From the NCBI RefSeq assembly GCF_000812865.1, contig NZ_JSYL01000009.1, forward strand, positions 32,658 to 96,657: 64,000 nucleotides of DNA. The letters are read 5' to 3'. Source of the DNA: Kaistella jeonii (GTDB taxonomy: Bacteria > Bacteroidota > Bacteroidia > Flavobacteriales > Weeksellaceae). Below, in pieces: positions 1-8,785 of this stretch. The notes beneath the pieces are model-generated. The model saw only the letters and a list, made by a program, of their open reading frames with translations. It ran no database searches and was not told the origin of the DNA. Made by a program: the position numbers and the translations under genes. The first letter of the stretch is position 1. Each line of letters starts with the position of its first letter.

Positions 1-807
1 TTCGGAGCCGTTTCCGCCGGATTACTTGGATCCTTAACCGGATTAGGCGGCGGTGTAGTTATCATTCCTTTACTTACTCTTGGCTTTGGTGTACCGATGC
101 ATTACGCGATCGGCGCATCATTAATTTCTGTCATCGGAACTTCTTCCGGTGCTGCTGCAGCTTTTGTAAAAGAAGGTTTTACCAATGTAAGAATAGGAAT
201 GTTCTTAGAAATTGCCACCACAACTGGTGCGATTGGCGGCGCTTTAATCTCGGGTTTGCTGAATGCGAATACGATCGGAATTATTTTTGCGAGTATTTTA
301 ATTCTTACCGTAATTCTCAATTTGAGGAAAAAACCGGATCATCAGGAACCCTTAATCGAAGGAAGTCTGGAACATCGGCTTCAACTTTTTGGAACTTTTC
401 CTGATAAAGGTGTGATCAAAGCTTATTCTGCTCGAAATACCATTCCTGGATTTTTTATGATGTCATTTGCCGGCGTAATGTCGGGACTTCTCGGGATTGG
501 TTCAGGAGCGCTAAAAGTTTTAGCCATGGACAATATGATGAAACTTCCGTTTAAAGTTTCTACGACGACGAGTAACTTTATGATCGGTGTCACTGCAGTA
601 GCAAGTTCGCTTATCTACTTTCAGCGTGGCGAAATTATTCCTGTAATTGTAGCGCCAGTTTTGATCGGAGTAGTTTTAGGAAGTTTTATCGGTTCGAAAA
701 CATTAATGGTTTCACAGACCAAAAAATTAAAAGTAGTATTCGCAGTAGTCGTTTCTATTCTGTCGATTTATATGATGTACAACGGTCTTAACCATAATTT
801 TAAATAA
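1..807 (+). CDS. Sulfite exporter TauE/SafE family permease, 5' end cut by window edge
   Basis: An inner-membrane permease of the TauE/SafE (DUF81) family; members export sulfite, sulfoacetate or similar small anions, but the substrate here cannot be read from the sequence. The reading frame is open from base 1 and gives 268 residues, so only a short N-terminal piece is missing. Both internal repeats of the family are visible: the Gly-rich LTGLGGGVVIIP near the start and SGLLGIGSGALKV in the second half, among several hydrophobic segments. The stop codon overlaps the ATG of the DUF1634 gene by one base, so the two are translationally coupled. That pairing is common for this family and suggests a two-component membrane system. 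Confidence 0.9.
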   Translation, partial: FGAVSAGLLGSLTGLGGGVVIIPLLTLGFGVPMHYAIGASLISVIGTSSGAAAAFVKEGFTNVRIGMFLEIATTTGAIGGALISGLLNANTIGIIFASILILTVILNLRKKPDHQEPLIEGSLEHRLQLFGTFPDKGVIKAYSARNTIPGFFMMSFAGVMSGLLGIGSGALKVLAMDNMMKLPFKVSTTTSNFMIGVTAVASSLIYFQRGEIIPVIVAPVLIGVVLGSFIGSKTLMVSQTKKLKVVFAVVVSILSIYMMYNGLNHNFK

Positions 808-1184
808 TGAAAAGACATTTCACAGATTTAGATCTTAACCGTTCCGTGGGAAATCTTCTGCGTTTGGGAGTTATTTTTTCGGTAATCACGTCATTTATTG
901 GCTTCATTAAATTATTTTTTGAAGGATTTGAAATGCCGAAAGATTACGCGTTATTAGAAGTTCCGGTAGGTACGATCTGGCAAAGTTTTTTTGCTTCTTT
1001 GAGTAGATTGGAAGGAATGGGGATTATTCAACTTGGTATTTTATTGCTTATCCTGACTCCGCTTGTAAGAATTATATTCGCGCTGGTTGGTTATATTAAA
1101 GAGAAAGATTATACCTATGTCATCGTTTCTGCAATCGTTCTGGGAATTATGCTGGTGAGTTTCTTGATGGGTTTTGCTCACTAA
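807..1184 (+). CDS. DUF1634 domain membrane protein
   Basis: A 125-residue integral membrane protein with three hydrophobic segments (roughly residues 15-38, 70-95 and 102-122). It matches the DUF1634 family, which is typically encoded next to TauE/SafE permeases. Its ATG shares one base with the stop of the permease, so it is probably co-translated and may be an accessory subunit. No catalytic motif is visible and the biochemical role is unknown. A short hairpin followed by five T at about 1343-1360 may end the transcript. Confidence 0.85.
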   Translation: MKRHFTDLDLNRSVGNLLRLGVIFSVITSFIGFIKLFFEGFEMPKDYALLEVPVGTIWQSFFASLSRLEGMGIIQLGILLLILTPLVRIIFALVGYIKEKDYTYVIVSAIVLGIMLVSFLMGFAH

Positions 1185-1225
1185 ACAATCAGTTTTTTTC
1201 GACAAAAATTTATTAGTTTGATTTC

Positions 1226-1355
1226 GCCATTTCGTGGCTGGAATTTTTATTTGAAAATTTAGATTTTTTATATTATTCAAATTTTATATTGCTTTTTACT
1301 ATTCATATTGTTCATAGGGCTTCACCCTATGCTATTGATGTCGCCACTTCGTGGC
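1226..1355 (+). repeat. Cluster of small hairpin repeats downstream of the TauE operon
   Basis: Two related motifs of the form TCGCCAyTTCGTGGCT occur at 1224-1239 and 1341-1356; each folds as a 5-bp stem with a TTC loop. Between them, at 1313-1331, lies a 7-bp hairpin CATAGGG/CCCTATG. They fill the otherwise empty region of about 280 bases before menF. They look like small dispersed palindromic repeats rather than a gene. Confidence 0.6.
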
Positions 1356-1360
1356 TTTTT
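1343..1360 (+). terminator. Short hairpin plus T-run, probable terminator
   Basis: GCCAC, loop TTC, GTGGC, followed directly by TTTTT on the plus strand. It would terminate the TauE-DUF1634 transcript. The stem is short, so strength is uncertain. Confidence 0.5.
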
Positions 1361-1462
1361 GGTGGGAAATCTTAATTGTCATAATTTATTTCTCACCAAT
1401 TTAATGGTGAGAAAAATTTAGAAAAAGGATAAGGTTTTAAAAATTTGCAGCTTGAAAATTGC

Positions 1463-2434
1463 TTAGGTAAATGCAATATTTTTTAGAATAGCTTCGGCTT
1501 TGAGTTCGGTTTCATTCCATTCTTTTTCGACAGAACTATCGGCAGTTATTCCGCCACCAACGTAGATTAATGCTGCATTTTTGAAAAATTCTGCACAACG
1601 TAAATTGACGAAATATTGAATGTAATCTTCGGTTTCAACACGAATGTAACCTGCATATAAATTTCGTGAATGCTTTTCAAACTGTCGAATTGCATTTTTG
1701 CAAAAATCCTTCGGAATTCCACAAACTGCAGGAGTTGGATGCAATTCTGAAATGATCTTTTCTAAATTTTCTGCCTTAATTTTCACCTTGAAATCAGTGC
1801 GTAAATGTTTGATATTTCCTGAAATGTGATCGTAAGTTTCAGATTGCTCAATTTCTTCGGAAAATTCTTTTAAAACATCGTGAATAAAATCGGTAACCGG
1901 TTGCTGCTCCTCAATTTCTTTGGAAGTCCAATCTTCATTCACAGGAATTGTTCCTGCCAAACTCATGGTTTCAAACTGAGAAGTTTTCTTATTAAATTTC
2001 CCCAAAACTTCGGAAAAAGCACCTAACCAACATTTGCCGTCTTTAATAAAAAAATAGACAAAAGCATTTGGATAAGCTTCGCAAAGATTCAGAAATGTTT
2101 CGGATAAATTAATTTTTGAACCATTAAAATTGAGTAGTTTTCTTCTGGAAATTACCAGCTTTGAAAGGTCATTTATTTTAATGAAATCAATAACTTCTAC
2201 CAGTTTTTCCTGATATTTAGGTTGCTTTTCCTCCCAAAATTCCATGAGATTGGAGGACAATAAATCGCTATTATAATGCTGCTTCGCAAAATCTTCGATA
2301 GTTATTTCTTCGATATCTCCTTCAAAATCGATTACTTCAGATTGATCGAAAGAAAAAAAAGACACAGGATTTTTATCTGAATTTTCATCAGTTGTGTATA
2401 TCTTTTCGGAAAAGGGAAATCTGAAATAGAGCAT
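1463..2434 (-). CDS. menF: Isochorismate synthase (chorismate-binding enzyme)
   Basis: It converts chorismate to isochorismate, the entry step of menaquinone synthesis (or of a catechol siderophore if one is made). The 323 residues carry the usual motifs of the chorismate-binding family: SRRKLLNF, LAGTIP, LHPTPAVCGIP, YAGYIRVE, and a C-terminal GGGITADSS followed by EWNETELKAEAI, which holds the Mg-binding glutamate. It is shorter than E. coli MenF because the N-terminal part is reduced, as often in this phylum. A MenI-like thioesterase lies 47 bp upstream on the same strand, which favours the menaquinone role over a siderophore role. Confidence 0.88.
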   Translation of the reverse strand: MLYFRFPFSEKIYTTDENSDKNPVSFFSFDQSEVIDFEGDIEEITIEDFAKQHYNSDLLSSNLMEFWEEKQPKYQEKLVEVIDFIKINDLSKLVISRRKLLNFNGSKINLSETFLNLCEAYPNAFVYFFIKDGKCWLGAFSEVLGKFNKKTSQFETMSLAGTIPVNEDWTSKEIEEQQPVTDFIHDVLKEFSEEIEQSETYDHISGNIKHLRTDFKVKIKAENLEKIISELHPTPAVCGIPKDFCKNAIRQFEKHSRNLYAGYIRVETEDYIQYFVNLRCAEFFKNAALIYVGGGITADSSVEKEWNETELKAEAILKNIAFT

Positions 2435-2481
2435 ATCGAATTATTTATATTCCAAAAAAAAGATTTAAAGTAATTCTAATA

Positions 2482-2898
2482 TTATCGGGGAATGATATTG
2501 TTGGTCATTGTCGTATGATTGATCAACTCTCCTTTTTCGTCGCGAATTTCGATTTCGGAAACATGCATCGTCCTGCCTTTCCTGATGAATCTTGCAGTTC
2601 CTGTAACGATTCCATTTTTTTTACTTCGCAAATGATTAGAATTAATATTGGTTCCGACAGGTGCAAATTTTTCGGTATCGACATGCAAAACGGATAAGCT
2701 TGAGCCTAAAGTTTCAGCCAGAACACAACTTGCTCCACCGTGCAGAATTCCGTACGGTTGATGAACTTTCGGAGTTACAGGCATTGTTGCAGTCAAGGTA
2801 TCTTTGGTGACATCGGTAAAAATAATATCTAGTGTTTTACCCAAAGTTTCTTCGCCCCAATTATTGAGTTTCTCTAAAATCTGTTCTTTATTTTCCAT
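2482..2898 (-). CDS. menI: Hotdog-fold thioesterase, probable DHNA-CoA hydrolase
   Basis: A 138-residue hotdog thioesterase of the PaaI/YdiI type. Residues 46-66 (HQPYGILHGGASCVLAETLG) closely match the active-site segment of E. coli YdiI (MenI), including the catalytic Glu (here E62) after HGGAS. In the menaquinone pathway this enzyme releases 1,4-dihydroxy-2-naphthoate from its CoA ester. It sits directly upstream of isochorismate synthase on the same strand, which supports this role; a more general acyl-CoA thioesterase cannot be ruled out. Confidence 0.8.
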   Translation of the reverse strand: MENKEQILEKLNNWGEETLGKTLDIIFTDVTKDTLTATMPVTPKVHQPYGILHGGASCVLAETLGSSLSVLHVDTEKFAPVGTNINSNHLRSKKNGIVTGTARFIRKGRTMHVSEIEIRDEKGELINHTTMTNNIIPR

Positions 2899-2906
2899 TA
2901 TAATTT

Positions 2907-2930
2907 GAGGTTGAGGTTGAGGTTGAGATT
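2907..2930. repeat. Hexamer tandem repeat (GAGGTT, four units)
   Basis: Three exact GAGGTT units and a fourth GAGATT run in tandem between the thioesterase start and the acyltransferase stop; the last unit overlaps the acyltransferase stop codon. This is a simple sequence repeat that could vary in copy number and alters only the short gap between the two genes. Confidence 0.7.
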
Positions 2931-3495
2931 AGAAAATTTTTGGATTCCAGTTTTCGGGAACTTTTGGTGTTCTTTTTTTGTAATATTCTTCCATTTCGCC
3001 CATTATATCTTCATAAGTTCGGGTTTCCAAATCGTGTACCGAAATCATCTTTCCCAGATAAATCGCTTTGTCCTTGAAATCTCCCGACGCAATAACAAGG
3101 GGAACTTTCGCGGCTAAAGCCATATGATAAAAACCTTTTCGCCATTTTGGCACCCAACTTCTGGTTCCTTCCGGCGTGATGACTAAACTGAAATCTTCTT
3201 TCGCAAATTTATCGGCAACAAATTTTATCAAATTATTTTTTTGGGCCCGGTCAATTCCTACTCCACCCATTGCTTTTACTAAAAATCCGTACCAGGCTTT
3301 CGTATGAGCATCTTTGATGATTACTTTCAGCGGTTTTCCCAAAGACCAGTACGCAAGATTTCCCAACATGTATTCTTCATTGGCTGTATGTGGCGCTACA
3401 ACTAAGATACAGCGATCCAAATTATTAACATCTCCTTCCAGAACGACTTTCCAACCGATTATTTTGAGGATTAATTTTGCGAGAAATTTTTTCAT
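2929..3495 (-). CDS. 1-acylglycerol-3-phosphate acyltransferase-like protein
   Basis: A small (188 aa) PlsC-type acyltransferase, probably acting on glycerolipids at the inner membrane face. The acceptor-side motif TPEGTRS is at residues 107-113. The catalytic HX4D motif reads H36-TANE-E41, so the usual Asp is a Glu. An N-terminal hydrophobic stretch (residues 1-16) may anchor it. It lies 30 bp upstream of menI on the same strand and could be cotranscribed. The exact acyl donor and acceptor are not determined. Confidence 0.82.
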   Translation of the reverse strand: MKKFLAKLILKIIGWKVVLEGDVNNLDRCILVVAPHTANEEYMLGNLAYWSLGKPLKVIIKDAHTKAWYGFLVKAMGGVGIDRAQKNNLIKFVADKFAKEDFSLVITPEGTRSWVPKWRKGFYHMALAAKVPLVIASGDFKDKAIYLGKMISVHDLETRTYEDIMGEMEEYYKKRTPKVPENWNPKIF

Positions 3496-3533
3496 TTTTA
3501 AGAGTATAAGGATTGAATAGCAATAAGTTAAAA

Positions 3534-3565
3534 CAAAAAAGTATAACCAAAAGACTTGGTTATAC
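3534..3565 (-). terminator. Rho-independent terminator of a small minus-strand transcript
   Basis: A perfect 9-bp stem (GTATAACCA at 3541-3549 with TGGTTATAC at 3557-3565), followed on the minus strand by a T-run at 3540-3535. No annotated gene ends here except the tiny ORF at 3594-3656, so the terminator implies a short independent transcript. Confidence 0.75.
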
Positions 3566-3593
3566 TTTTACAAATATATTGAAATTATTCTGT

Positions 3594-3656
3594 CTAAATT
3601 AAACTGCTGATGAAATCCATGATTTTCATTGCGATTTCGAATACGAACTGTACCAT
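3594..3656 (-). CDS. Putative 20-residue amphipathic peptide
   Basis: An ATG-to-TAG reading frame encoding MVQFVFEIAMKIMDFISSLI. On a helical wheel the polar residues Q3, E7, K11, D14 and S18 fall on one narrow face and all others are hydrophobic, so it would form an amphipathic membrane-seeking helix. It stands alone in the 354-base gap between pspC and the acyltransferase, has its own strong terminator about 30 bp downstream, and has a TAATTTCG box (close to TAnnTTTG) at 3705-3712 upstream on the minus strand. It resembles phenol-soluble-modulin-like or type I toxin peptides only in general character; no homolog is recognised and translation is unproven. Confidence 0.45.
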   Translation of the reverse strand: MVQFVFEIAMKIMDFISSLI

Positions 3657-3849
3657 GATTTTGTATTTTAATTGTTAACTGATTTACTTCTCTATTTAAC
3701 TGTACGAAATTACTCTAATTATAATGTAAAATACCTTCGTAAATGTTAAATTTTCTTTAAATTTTTGCCATCATGAACAAGCGAAAAGCGAATTATTATT
3801 AAACTTATTTTATAAGATCACAATTTCGCTTTTGCTCATCCACTCTCAT

Positions 3850-5571
3850 TTACTTAGTCTTAATGGAAATTTCTTTTTTACCATTTTTGATTGAAATATC
3901 TACATCTTTTATATTTCGCAAATTATTTTTCATCGAATCCATGATTTGATCTGCGGCTTCTTTCGGCATTTTCTTTCCGTTAATGATCACGCTGTCTTTA
4001 TCATTTTCATTATACTGAATCGTAGATCCGTTGATCTTGATTTTGTTTTTACTGATCTCGATTCCATTGGAGTTGTCATTTTCATCGCTATTATCATTTG
4101 AAACGCTACCATTTCCATTTAAATCACCTTCTAACTGGAGCACATTATCTCTTACTTTGAAGACTTGCATTTTCTGAGGAACTACCAGCTCATAATTTAC
4201 ATTATAATCTCTAAATCTGTGTTGATAAGGATATTTCATGTAATTCGGTAATAAGATCTTATTTCCCTCAATTTCTACGTCAACATTCATTTGCATCGGA
4301 AGATTGTACCCTTTTCCTTCTTTTTTAATGATTAAATATGGCTTTGTAATATTAGATTTTCTCGTTACATCTATGGTAGGATAATCTTCTTCATAAACCA
4401 TTTTTCGATCAGAATAAATATCATCGTCATACGCTATAAAACTCTGTGGAATGGTAACCTGCTTCATGTCAACATATAAACTGTCGGATATGGTGTTGAT
4501 ATCAACGTTTTCAGTGTCTTCTTTATGACCTTTCAAAAAGGCTTCTTTTTTTGCCATACTGACTCCGAAGTACGCTCCAAGTCCCATTAAAATTATAAAT
4601 AAAGCACCGATCACCCAACCAATATTTCTCAATTTAGTCTTTGGGGAAAATATTTTAATACTTAATAAACTGAAGAGAATGGCAGGAATTAAAGAGCCGA
4701 TGATGATGATCGCGGACAAAACGTTGTATAACCCATCATCATTAAAATAGAATTTCATTTCGTTCGCACCAGGAAAATTAGAATCTATACCGAACATTCC
4801 GAAGAGTACAAATACGCCAATAATACTGCTTACCGCCATTAAGGCTAAAATCGCACCGACGAAATATTTTATAACATTCCAGAGACCGCTTCCTGCATTG
4901 TTGATGTAAGGTTTATTTTCGGTGTAAATTTCTCCAACTCTTTGCGTAGATTCGTTCGCAAACTGCACCAATTTGTTCGATTCACTTTTAAGATTATCGA
5001 AGTTCATCGGTTTTCCCTTCATTTTTAAAAAATCGGTCGCAGTTTCTGCGTTTGGTAAAACGATCCAAAGAATTACGTAAATTAAAATGATCAAAGTAGT
5101 AGAGATCGCAGCGGTAAATATTCCTAAAATTGCGATTCCTAACCAGATTGCACGCATTGCGCTCACATCCATTCCAACATAATGTGCTAAACCTGCACAA
5201 ACTCCGGCGATTTTTTGTTTTTCCGGATCACGGAAGAGTTGTTTTGAACCGCTGTAATTTGCAGAAGTACGCTGCTCATTTCGGGCTGTTTTTTCAGAAA
5301 AGTAAGCCTCTTCCTGCTCTTCGATCTGTTCTGGTCTTCCGATCTGGGAAATAACTCTTTCCACATCGATATCATTGATCACTTCGCGTTTTCCAAGAGA
5401 ATCTTTGAAAATTTCAACCATTCTGATTTCAATATCATGCATTACTTCTTCTGCTTCATTGGCATCTAAAGAATTTCTGAGCGCTGCAAGATAATCACTG
5501 AGTTTAATATATGCGTGTTCCTCGATTGTGAAAGAGAAACCGGCGAGTCCTATTGAGAGTGTCTTGTTCAT
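3850..5571 (-). CDS. PspC domain membrane protein
   Basis: A 573-residue envelope-stress-type protein. Residues 1-100 form a soluble domain rich in acidic and basic residues (HDIEIRMVEIFKDSL). Residues about 110-172 are a PspC domain (FRDPEKQKIAGVCAGLAHYVGM followed by a transmembrane segment ending WIVLP). Three further hydrophobic segments lie near 227-255, 280-305 and 318-340, and the C-terminal half is an Asn/Asp/Lys-rich extracytoplasmic domain. It starts 4 bp after the PadR regulator gene, so the two form an operon. This PadR-PspC pairing is common in Bacteroidota and suggests a stress-responsive membrane sensor; the signal is unknown. Confidence 0.88.
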   Translation of the reverse strand: MNKTLSIGLAGFSFTIEEHAYIKLSDYLAALRNSLDANEAEEVMHDIEIRMVEIFKDSLGKREVINDIDVERVISQIGRPEQIEEQEEAYFSEKTARNEQRTSANYSGSKQLFRDPEKQKIAGVCAGLAHYVGMDVSAMRAIWLGIAILGIFTAAISTTLIILIYVILWIVLPNAETATDFLKMKGKPMNFDNLKSESNKLVQFANESTQRVGEIYTENKPYINNAGSGLWNVIKYFVGAILALMAVSSIIGVFVLFGMFGIDSNFPGANEMKFYFNDDGLYNVLSAIIIIGSLIPAILFSLLSIKIFSPKTKLRNIGWVIGALFIILMGLGAYFGVSMAKKEAFLKGHKEDTENVDINTISDSLYVDMKQVTIPQSFIAYDDDIYSDRKMVYEEDYPTIDVTRKSNITKPYLIIKKEGKGYNLPMQMNVDVEIEGNKILLPNYMKYPYQHRFRDYNVNYELVVPQKMQVFKVRDNVLQLEGDLNGNGSVSNDNSDENDNSNGIEISKNKIKINGSTIQYNENDKDSVIINGKKMPKEAADQIMDSMKNNLRNIKDVDISIKNGKKEISIKTK

Positions 5572-5575
5572 GGTA

Positions 5576-5947
5576 TTAAGAATTTGGTTGGAACGCGCTT
5601 TCAGGTGCGCCCGTCGGATTAGTGTTTTTAGTTATTTGGTTTACTGAGTCTGTCAGTTCGTTCCAGGTATTTCGAAGTTCAGCGAGAAATAACTTGCCTT
5701 TTTCCGTCATCTGGTAATATTTTCTGGGCGGTCCTCCTGTAGATTCTTCCCATCGGTAAGAGAGGAACTCGCCGTTTTTTAATCTTGTGAGGAGAGGATA
5801 CAGCGTTCCTTCCACCACATCTAGTTTTCCTGTTTTAAGTTCATCGATCAGATCGGAAACATACATTTCTCTCTGGTCAATTAAACTCAAAATACAGAAT
5901 TCCAGAATTCCTTTTCGCATCTGCGCTTTGGTGTTTTCTGTGTTCAT
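5576..5947 (-). CDS. PadR family transcriptional regulator
   Basis: A 123-residue winged-helix repressor of the PadR family: MRKGILEFCILSLI, then a recognition helix and the wing signature VVEGTLYPLLTRLKNGEFLSYRW, and GGPPRKYYQMTEKG. It lies immediately upstream of the PspC protein and is likely autoregulatory, controlling this operon. The 304 bases further upstream (5948-6251) hold its AT-rich promoter region and, at the far side, the terminator of the GEVED protein; no further gene is seen there. Confidence 0.92.
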   Translation of the reverse strand: MNTENTKAQMRKGILEFCILSLIDQREMYVSDLIDELKTGKLDVVEGTLYPLLTRLKNGEFLSYRWEESTGGPPRKYYQMTEKGKLFLAELRNTWNELTDSVNQITKNTNPTGAPESAFQPNS

Positions 5948-6190
5948 TATTTTTGGGTTATTAATTAGTTTAATGATTAAAGTAAGTTTTTTGAGAAATT
6001 AATAATCATCGATTCATTACTCTTTCTCAATCTTACTATGCAAAGATATAAAATTAATTTAGTATTATGCAATACAAAGTAGTAATATTTTTATATTTTT
6101 TTAAAATAAATTCCTAGTTATTAAGATCATGGTCAGGAAAACCCAGTGAAAATAAGCATTTCAGAAATTTCATAAGTGCCAGTTTTAGAT

Positions 6191-6222
6191 AAAAAAAAAT
6201 CCGCCTCATTGCTGAGGCGGAT
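6191..6222 (-). terminator. Strong Rho-independent terminator of the GEVED-protein gene
   Basis: A perfect 10-bp GC-rich stem (ATCCGCCTCA at 6199-6208 with TGAGGCGGAT at 6213-6222) with a 4-base loop, followed on the minus strand by eight T. It lies 30 bp after the stop codon. Confidence 0.9.
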
Positions 6223-6251
6223 CCTTATTTAAAAGAAATATTCAGAAAATA

Positions 6252-8618
6252 TTACTTTTTGATTGCTTTGATCGATTTAATTGTTCCGTCTTCCATATGA
6301 AGATTAACAATGTATAAACCAGTTTTCAAATCAGAAACCTGAAGTTCAGTACTTGGTTTCATCGTTTTAACTTGTCTTCCGGAAACATCACTGATTGTAA
6401 TGGATTTAACTCCTTTCACATCAGAAATATTCAATACATCTTTGAATGGATTCGGATAAACAGAAACTTTGTTTTTATCTACGTTTACAGTTGCTGTAGT
6501 AACGTCTTTTACGAAAAGCGTGTAATCTTCTACTTGTCCGTAAGACGAACCTACAGTAGAACAACCATTTGCAAAATTCGTCAAGTTAGGATCTGTAGAT
6601 GGACCAGTTGACGCGTAAAATGCAGATTTAACTCGCATTCTTGTATTTCCTAATTTCGCAGTTGAAGGTACAGAAATAGTTCCTGTTGCTGGCGTTCCAG
6701 TAACACCATTGGAGCCTTGTATTTTAACGAATGTTGGTACAGTTGTGAAGTATTTTTCACCTGCATCATCAAAATCACCATCTTGATTCCAGTCAATAAA
6801 TACTGCAAAGAAATGGTAAAACGATGCTCCATCTGTATTAGCATTCAATGAAATTGGATAGTCTGTTCCAGTTAGAACCGTTCCTACAATACTTGTAAAA
6901 TCTTCGTAGCCCGGAGTTCCTCCAACTACTGCAGATGTGGTATTGTTAATATTAGCTATTGTAACATTTGTCGTAGGTTCTACACTACCCGGAGCAAAAC
7001 CAGGCGCAGGAAGACAGTAAAGAACTGCTGCTGCCGTGAATGAAATTCCTGTACAACCCGTTGCGTCACCAATCACGTTGTATGGTACAACTTTCGCGTA
7101 ATACGTTACTCCTGAAGTTAAAGCAGCTTGATAAGAAGTTGTAGTAACGACAACTCCATTTGCAACATCTGTTCCTCCTAAAGTAGTTCCAATATATAAT
7201 TTATATCCAGAAGCTTCTGCTACAGCTCCCCAAGTTATAAGTCCATTCGCTGGGAATGTTGTAGAACCATCTACTGGTGCTGAAATTGTAGCACATAAAG
7301 GTGCATCTGTAAGAAGGGTTACTGAAAGTGTATAGTCTTCAGTTTGTCCGTTAGTCATATTTGCACAAGCATCGGATAATGCAGGCTGTAAAGTTGTTGT
7401 ACTTCCGTTAAAGTTGTACTTAACTCTCATTCTTTTCATTCCAACAGTAGTTCCAACTGGAACTGCAAGTGATCCTGATAAATTGATTGGAGTTCCTGTT
7501 CCAGTTACCAATGGTAGATCCTGGAAATATTTTTCATTAGCATCATTAAAATCTCCATCTTCATTCCAGTCAACAAATACGGTCATACCGAAAACGTTTG
7601 CACCTAATCCTGTTGCAATTGCAGTTAGAGGATAAGTACTACCTGACTTCACATTAAATACGGTAGTAGTGAAATCTTCATAAGCAGGTGCTCCTGTAGC
7701 AGCAGATGAAGTTTTAGTTGCACCATTCAAACTAACTGAAGATAGCGGATACACCGTTGAGGTAGCTGTAATTCCACCACAATAAGCGATATTGGCATCA
7801 GATGTAAATGTGATTCCAGTACATCCTGTAGCATCACCATTTAGGTTAGATGGTACTACTTTTGCGTAGTACATTGTTGATTTTGCTAATGTGAAATTAA
7901 GACTTGTTCCAGCAACAGTTCCAGTATATAATTCTGATCCACCTGGAGTAGTACCAACAGTAACTTTATAATTAACTGCTGTAGGTACTGCGCTCCATTT
8001 CATACTAGCTGTACCAGCGGATATTGTAGATCCATCTGCAGGACTTGTAATAGTAGTACATGCAGGTGCAGCAATTACAGTATTATCTTGATTAACAATA
8101 ATGTCATCAAGATAAATACCTGCATTAGCAGTTCCTGATCTGGTAAACCACGCTCCAACTCCAACAATATCACCTGGTTGAAATGTTCCAGAAGGAAGCG
8201 TTGCTGTAAGCGTGCTACATGTTGTAAGTGCACCTGTAGCTAAAGTAACCACAGTACCAACATAATTAATAGACCATAAAGCAGTTACTGAATCATACAC
8301 GAAATAAGCTAACTGAATTGTTCCTGTAACTCCAGCTGCTTTTTTGTAACTTACACTAAAATCAACTTTTTGTCCATTATTAGTTTGACCAAGAGTACTT
8401 AGATCAATCATATAACCACTTTGTGTAATACTAGCAGTGGGTAGGATTCTTCCTCCAAAAGCACCGTTACATGCAGCTCCTGCGAATTGTGATCCACCAC
8501 CAAATTGTTTGTAGGTTGTCACATTGTAACCTGGATTTTCAAAATCACCCGTATAACTATACTGGGCGCTCGAAGTAATACCTAGTGCTAAGAAGCACGA
8601 TAGTAAAAATTTCTTCAT
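6252..8618 (-). CDS. Secreted GEVED-domain protein with T9SS type A sorting domain
   Basis: A 788-residue exported protein. A signal peptide (MKKFLLSCFLALGITSSAQ) is followed by a jelly-roll-like region, a fibronectin-III-like repeat, a GEVED domain with the Ca-like loop VDWNEDGDFNDANEKYF, a second FnIII-like repeat and a second GEVED domain (IDWNQDGDFDDAGEKYF, with GQVEDYTLFV). The two FnIII-GEVED units are clearly an internal duplication. The last 75 residues (VSVYPNPFKDVLNIS to SIKAIKK) are a type A C-terminal domain recognised by the type IX secretion system, so the protein is delivered to or beyond the cell surface. GEVED domains often occur in adhesins and surface enzymes; no catalytic domain is visible, so an adhesive role is an inference. 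Confidence 0.9.
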   Translation of the reverse strand: MKKFLLSCFLALGITSSAQYSYTGDFENPGYNVTTYKQFGGGSQFAGAACNGAFGGRILPTASITQSGYMIDLSTLGQTNNGQKVDFSVSYKKAAGVTGTIQLAYFVYDSVTALWSINYVGTVVTLATGALTTCSTLTATLPSGTFQPGDIVGVGAWFTRSGTANAGIYLDDIIVNQDNTVIAAPACTTITSPADGSTISAGTASMKWSAVPTAVNYKVTVGTTPGGSELYTGTVAGTSLNFTLAKSTMYYAKVVPSNLNGDATGCTGITFTSDANIAYCGGITATSTVYPLSSVSLNGATKTSSAATGAPAYEDFTTTVFNVKSGSTYPLTAIATGLGANVFGMTVFVDWNEDGDFNDANEKYFQDLPLVTGTGTPINLSGSLAVPVGTTVGMKRMRVKYNFNGSTTTLQPALSDACANMTNGQTEDYTLSVTLLTDAPLCATISAPVDGSTTFPANGLITWGAVAEASGYKLYIGTTLGGTDVANGVVVTTTSYQAALTSGVTYYAKVVPYNVIGDATGCTGISFTAAAVLYCLPAPGFAPGSVEPTTNVTIANINNTTSAVVGGTPGYEDFTSIVGTVLTGTDYPISLNANTDGASFYHFFAVFIDWNQDGDFDDAGEKYFTTVPTFVKIQGSNGVTGTPATGTISVPSTAKLGNTRMRVKSAFYASTGPSTDPNLTNFANGCSTVGSSYGQVEDYTLFVKDVTTATVNVDKNKVSVYPNPFKDVLNISDVKGVKSITISDVSGRQVKTMKPSTELQVSDLKTGLYIVNLHMEDGTIKSIKAIKK

Positions 8619-8785
8619 AATAATTATTATTTTGTTAAACTTTCCAAAACTAATGAATTATTATTACATAATCGAGAAAATAATTTAAAAAGAGTCAATA
8701 ACATTCAAAAAAGATTGCAAAGTATTGAAACTTAGCTTAAGATTTATTAATACAAACTCTTTTGAAATTACCTCCTTTAAATCTT

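Noticed and set aside
2515..2697. Small plus-strand frame opposite menI
   Set aside because: Shadow of the thioesterase gene in another frame.
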